This document shows positions 59,620 through 64,000 of a stretch of DNA of 64,000 nt, in pieces. The notes beneath the pieces were generated by a model. The model worked only from the letters and a program-made list of their open reading frames with translations. It searched no databases and was not told the DNA's origin. The stretch spans positions 139,982,027-140,046,026 of the forward strand of contig NC_051852.1 of assembly GCF_905115235.1 (NCBI RefSeq), in the 5' to 3' direction. This stretch comes from Hermetia illucens. Taxonomy: Eukaryota > Arthropoda > Insecta > Diptera > Stratiomyidae. Numbering within the stretch: the stretch's first letter is position 1; each line of letters opens with the position of its first letter. A program made the position numbers and the translations under genes.

Positions 59620-59898
59620 GAAATTGGAGATTCAAATTCCAACACTGCCTTTTTCAATGGAACTCGATTAGAATATGGAGGGGCGGCCACTAGGCGAGTA
59701 GTAGATGCATTAAAGGAAATTAATGTTAAGAAAGATGTGATCTTACGAGTGACACTGACCAATATTAGATTTGAGAGTGACTGGTTGAATCTACTGAACT
59801 ATTTCCGAGGGGAACTGTTAACCGAGAATCTTCTATTTTATTTGAATAATTGGGAACCTCTATTTACGTTGAAATATAGAATAAAGCGATTGATTTGA
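59620..59898 (+). other. Orphan 92-codon open frame without ATG start
   Basis: Between TAA (59617) and TGA (59896) the frame EIGDSNSNTAFFNGTRLEYG ... RVVDALKEINVKKDVILRV ... DWLNLLNYFRGELL ... YRIKRLI is open and protein-like. It has no ATG, so it could be a last exon of an unseen transcript or a remnant of a gene or mobile element. No family recognised. Confidence 0.3.
59880..59885 (+). promoter_or_regulatory. AATAAA, possible polyadenylation signal of DNAJC11
   Basis: First canonical AATAAA after the DNAJC11 stop, giving a 3' UTR of about 0.47 kb. It overlaps the end of the orphan frame. Confidence 0.4.
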
Positions 59899-60464
59899 AA
59901 ACTTGTTCTTTTTGTGTATTAGTTTCAATCTGGTTCATTTACTGTTTTTACTGTCCATCACGTAAATCTACTGGCGATGGGATCCTAATTGCACTCGTTT
60001 TCTCTGGATCAGGGGTGGCCAGGAGGCAGATGAGGCAGCAACCACGTCGGTTGAGTCAACACCAAGTGGTCCAGGAGAACCTCCAAGTGGTGGCAGCGGG
60101 AAACGTTGTATTCACATTGACTTGCTACGGCGATCAGACCCGAATCTGCATGGGATTCATCTGAAGTGGCTGGTTGTGGTTGTGCCCATATTGCTTGCAA
60201 CTTGCGTGCCGTATTGATTGGTTGCACTAGAGATTTCAGGTAGCCCTTGCATCCAGCAACATAAATGCTAAGCTTCTATTCAGTGCAAACTCGTACCGTT
60301 GCGCCAGTGTTCGTGACCTTGTGGTTATGTGGACACGGCGATTACTTACATAAAACCACTAGGACAACTGTCCCTCCCACCTTATGAAGAATTGTTTGGC
60401 AGTTTTTTAAAAGTTCTTACTGTTAGCGCTCTTTCCCTCCCTTTCTCCCCTTGCTGAGATTTTA
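59899..60464. other. Intergenic, nothing recognised
   Basis: About 570 bp. Modest open frames on both strands around 60010-60230 (Gln/Arg-rich one way) show no known domain. Confidence 0.4.
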
Positions 60465-60474
60465 ACCTCTCCAT

Positions 60475-63472
60475 CATCATCATCAATGGCGCGACAATCG
60501 GTATCCGCTCTAGGCCTGCCTTAATAAGCAACTCCAGACATCCCGGTTTTCCGCCGAGGTCCACCCATTCGATATCCCTAAAAGCTGTCTGGCGTCCTAA
60601 CCTACGCCATCGCTCCATCTTCGGAAGGGTCTGCCTCGTCTTCTTTTCTTACCATAAATATTGCCCTTATAGACTTTCCGGGCTGGTTCATCCTCATCCA
60701 TACGGATTAAGTGACCCGCCCACCATAACCTATTGTGCCGGATTTTTTCCACAACCTGACGGTCGTGGTATAGCTCATAGATTGCGTCGTTATGTAGGCT
60801 ACAGAATCGTTCATCCTCATGCAGGGGGCCAAAAATTCTTCAGCGGATTCTTCTTTCGAACGCGACCAAGAGTTCGCAATTTTTCTTGCTAAGAACCCAA
60901 GTCTCCGAGGAATACATGAGGACTCGCAAAATCATTGTCTTGTACAGTAAGAGCTTTGACCCTATGGAGAGACGTTTCGAGTGGAACAGTTTTTGTTAGC
61001 TGAAATAGGCTCTGTTAGCTGCCAACAATCGTGTGCGGATTTCATCATCGTAGCTGTTATCGGTTGTGATTTTCGATCCTAAATAGGAGAAGTTATCAAC
61101 GGTCTCAAAGTTGTAGTCTCCTATCTTTATTCCTCTACCATTTACATTGTCTTGCCTTCATTGATGCGCAGCCCAAGATCTCGGGCCGCTTGCTCGATCT
61201 GGATGAAGGCAGTTTGTACGTCTCGGGTCGTTCTTCCTATGATGTCGATATCGTCAGCATAGGCCAGTAGTTGGGTGGACTTAAAGAGGATTGTATCTCT
61301 TGCATTTACCTCAGCATCAAAAATCACTTTCTCGAGGGCCAGGTTAAAGAGGACGCATAATAGGGCATCCCCTTATCGTAGACCGGCGTTGATGTTGAAT
61401 GGTCTTGAGAGTGATCCTGCTATTATACTTTTATCTGGCCTCGCACATTGGTCATCAATTTCGTCGGGATACCGAATTCTCTCATGGCCGTGTACAGTTT
61501 TACCGTGGCTATGTTATCATAGGCGGCTTTAAAGTCGATGAACAGATAGTGCAACTGATGGCCATATTCCAACAGTTTTTCCATCGCTTGCTCCACAGAG
61601 AAAATCTGATCTGTTGCTGGTTTGCCTGGAGTGAAGCCTCTTTGGTATGGGTCAATGATGTTCTGGGTGTATGAGGCTATCCGGCCTAGCAAGATAACGG
61701 AGAATATCTTATAGATGATACTCAGCAACATGATACCTCTATAATTGCTGCACTGTGTGATATCTCCCTTTTTATGTATGAGACAGATAATGCCTCGTTG
61801 CCAATCGTCAGGCATTGATTCGCTGTCCCATACCTTGAGCACAAGTTGATGAACCACTTGGTGTAACTGGTCGCCTCCATATTTAACCAATTCGGCTGTA
61901 ATTCCATCGGCTCCTGGCGATTTATGATTTTTAAGCCGATGAATTGCACGGACTGTTTCTTCGATACTTCGTGGTGGCAGTATTTGTCCGTCGTCTTCAG
62001 TTGGCGGGACCTCCAACTCGGTTGTTCAGTAGTTCATCAAAGTACTCAACCCATCGCTCCAATATATCCATTCTGTCAGAAATCAGATTTCCCTCTTTGT
62101 CTCGGCAGGATGAACATTGAGGTGTGTAAGGCTTCATCCTGCTGACTTGTTGGTTGGTTGGTTCCGCGCCTGGTGCGGTTGCTCCCTGTACTTTTCGAGT
62201 TCACAGACCCGTTGATTCTCCCAGGCTTCCTTTTTCCGTCTGTGAAGTCGCTTTTTCGCTCGCCGGAGTTCGTGATAAGTTTCCGCGCGTGCCCGCGTTC
62301 TTTAAGAATGCAACATTATTCGGTATGCAGCATTCTTTCGTTCCGTTGTTAGTTTAAATGCATTGTCAAACCTGCCGTTCCGACTTCATGCCAACGAGAT
62401 AGTGATCCGAGTCTATATTGCCCCCCCCCCCCCCCCCCTATATGTGCTGACATTCATCAAGGCTGAGAGGTGGCAGTGTTCGATCAACACGTGGTCAATT
62501 TGGTTGAAAGTGGTCCCGTCTGGAGAGGACCACGTATGTTTGTGGACCGTTTTTCGTGCAAACCAGGTACTTCCAAAAACCATTTCGTGTGACACTGCTA
62601 ATTGAATAATCCGCAGTCCGTTATCCCATTATTTTGGTGTAAGTATTTTGGTGTAAGCTATGGGAGGCCACGTATCGCCTGAATACGGGCTCCTTCCTTA
62701 CTTGGTTTTTAAAATCCCCAAGTATGATTTTGATATCATACTTGAGAAAGGCTTCGAGGGTCCGGTCAACAGCCTCGTAGAAGGTATCCTTCTCCGACTC
62801 TGCAGTCTCCTCTGTAGGGACGTGGACGTTAATGAGGCTTATATTTCGAAATTTGCCTCGCAAGCGTAGAGTGCATAACTGTTCGCTTATGTTTTCAAAG
62901 CCGATAACAGTAGGTTTCATTTTTTGGCTGACTAAGAAACCTACTCCGAGCACATGATTTACTGGATGGCTATTATAATATATGGTGTAGCGACTCTTCT
63001 CCAGGAAACCGGTCCCTGTCCAACGCATCTCCTGTAACGCTCTTGCGTCACCGGCTAGCTGCTCAGCAGTTTCATCTTTGTACAGGGAGCGCACGTTTCA
63101 TGAGAAAATGCGGAAATCGTTATTCCTTTGTCGTTGCCGCGTTCGTCGTTGTATTATCCGTCCAGTCCGAGGCTTCTGTTGTGGCTTCGTAACTTTGGTT
63201 TTCCGTGGAGGGTTGTCAGCCCTACCCAACCTTCAACCTGGAGGACCAGTTGGTGCAATTTGTCCCGTTTTTAGGCGCGGGAGACTCGTCTTCATCTTTC
63301 TCCGTCTGCAGCTTTTCGTTAAGAAAGGGCTCCTAGCGTCACCACGTGGAGGTGGAGATAGGGTTTGGTAGTAGAGCTGATGGTGTTGGTTGAGTAGGCG
63401 TTTCCCAGGTTTTATGCTCCATCGTGGGTACCCATCCACGTTTCGCCCTGGGACCTATACTACCCTTTGACC
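60475..63472 (-). mobile_element. RTE-like LINE, copy 8: both ends, decayed
   Basis: Flanked by a 10-bp TSD, ACCTCTCCAT, at 60465-60474 and 63473-63482. About 3.0 kb against 3.3 kb for copy 1. Endonuclease (63094-62621, VNHVLGVGFLVSQKMKPTVI) and RT (62016-61423, AELVKYGGDQLHQVVHQLVL; 61327-61142 with YADDIDIIG) lie in separate frames. The linker between endonuclease and RT is partly deleted. A run of about 18 C at about 62410 sits where copy 1 has six G in element sense. Confidence 0.9.
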
Positions 63473-63990
63473 ACCTCTCCATACTTCCTCTTTTTCTTTA
63501 GGCTTTGTCTCGTGCACAAGCGAGGTCGGCTCGTAGTAATCGGTTGTACCATTTTATTCTGTCAAAGGTCTGGTCGTATCAAGCCATCGTTGTTTCAGCC
63601 TGGCTTTTGGTCGTTTATTATCGATTTCGATGTTCAGACCAATTTTGGCAAGTGAATTCTCGTTAGCGCAAATTACTTAACCATAACATCGAAGACGCCT
63701 CTTTCGCAGTTTTTCCACACTCGGTGTAACCCCATATCGATCGCGGATAGCTTAATTTTGGATGTGATCATGGTGTGTTACGCCATTATTTCAACGTAAC
63801 ATTTCGACGTCCATTACCGTGAGGCGGCGTTCATTGTCTCTTATAGTCAGCCAACATTCAAAACCATTCGGAGCGAACAGACTGTAGTAAATGTTGGATT
63901 TGAGACATTCGTTAATGCAATGATCACCCAGAACACCAGCTGTGGGACTCTATTTCATTTCAGTTGTGCGGGTCCATGAAGCAATTTTAT
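63473..63990 (-). mobile_element. LINE tail fragment, host of RTE copy 8
   Basis: The minus strand gives AKIGLNIEIDNKRPKARLKQ, RDRYGVTPSVEKLRKRR and ERRLTVMDVEMLR with stops, the same RT C-terminal region as at 32985-33400. It runs to the window edge. Confidence 0.6.
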
Positions 63991-64000
63991 AACGCAGGTA

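Overview
The window looks like nuclear DNA of an insect, most probably a fly (Diptera). The host genes are spliced, with many introns of 50-200 bp and a few very long ones. Their proteins read as insect-type orthologues, and the spaces between are filled with insect LINEs and one Ty3/Gypsy-type fossil. There are no bacterial operons, ribosome-binding sites or CRISPR arrays. Six host genes can be supported. (1) An arylalkylamine N-acetyltransferase-like gene (6607-7452, first exon not found). (2) A 1063-residue two-zinc-finger protein with Gln-rich and Gly/Asn-rich regions (seven exons, 13843-24313). (3) A TMA16-like ribosome-biogenesis protein on the minus strand (31073-30301). (4) A lipid-droplet hydrolase (LDAH type, 31543-32537), head to head with TMA16. 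(5) The histone acetyltransferase Gcn5/KAT2 (ten exons, 37170-50294). (6) A DNAJC11 orthologue (seven exons, 57212-59417). For genes 2-6 my splice models keep frame across every junction and end at lengths close to the families' usual size where a usual size is known.

The rest is mostly transposon. One RTE-like LINE family dominates, with eight copies or pieces. The copy at 662-3996 has an uninterrupted endonuclease-reverse transcriptase frame and a perfect 13-bp target-site duplication (TSD). Copies at 11043-13181 and 60475-63472 keep both ends and a TSD but have lost internal sequence. The copy at 45615-47669 is 5'-truncated and internally deleted. The others are at 35913-36511, 40762-41060, 53400-54249 and 54250-56584. 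Older LINEs (R1-like, RNase-H-bearing I/Jockey-group types, and others) form the background, and the RTE copies are nested in them.

Region by region: 1-5.8 kb is a nest of three LINEs; 6.6-7.5 kb the acetyltransferase; 7.7-10.6 kb a decayed minus-strand LINE; 11-13.2 kb RTE copy 2; 13.8-24.3 kb the zinc-finger gene, whose 5.7-kb first intron carries an unclassified repeat family; 25.4-30.05 kb a broken LTR retrotransposon with both LTRs, sitting in a short tandem repeat; 30.3-32.5 kb the TMA16/LDAH pair; 32.7-36.5 kb repeats; 37.2-50.3 kb Gcn5, whose fifth intron (10.2 kb) is filled with at least seven LINE segments in both orientations; 51.3-56.6 kb LINE ORF1 and RTE pieces; 57.2-59.4 kb DNAJC11; 60.5-64 kb RTE copy 8 inside another LINE tail.

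The most interesting points are: a 96-codon open frame directly after the Gcn5 TGA stop (candidate stop-codon readthrough); unusual residues at the Gcn5 acetyl-CoA loop; the intact RTE copy; an unclassified interspersed repeat of up to about 0.9 kb present four to five times; and an orphan 92-codon open frame just downstream of DNAJC11.
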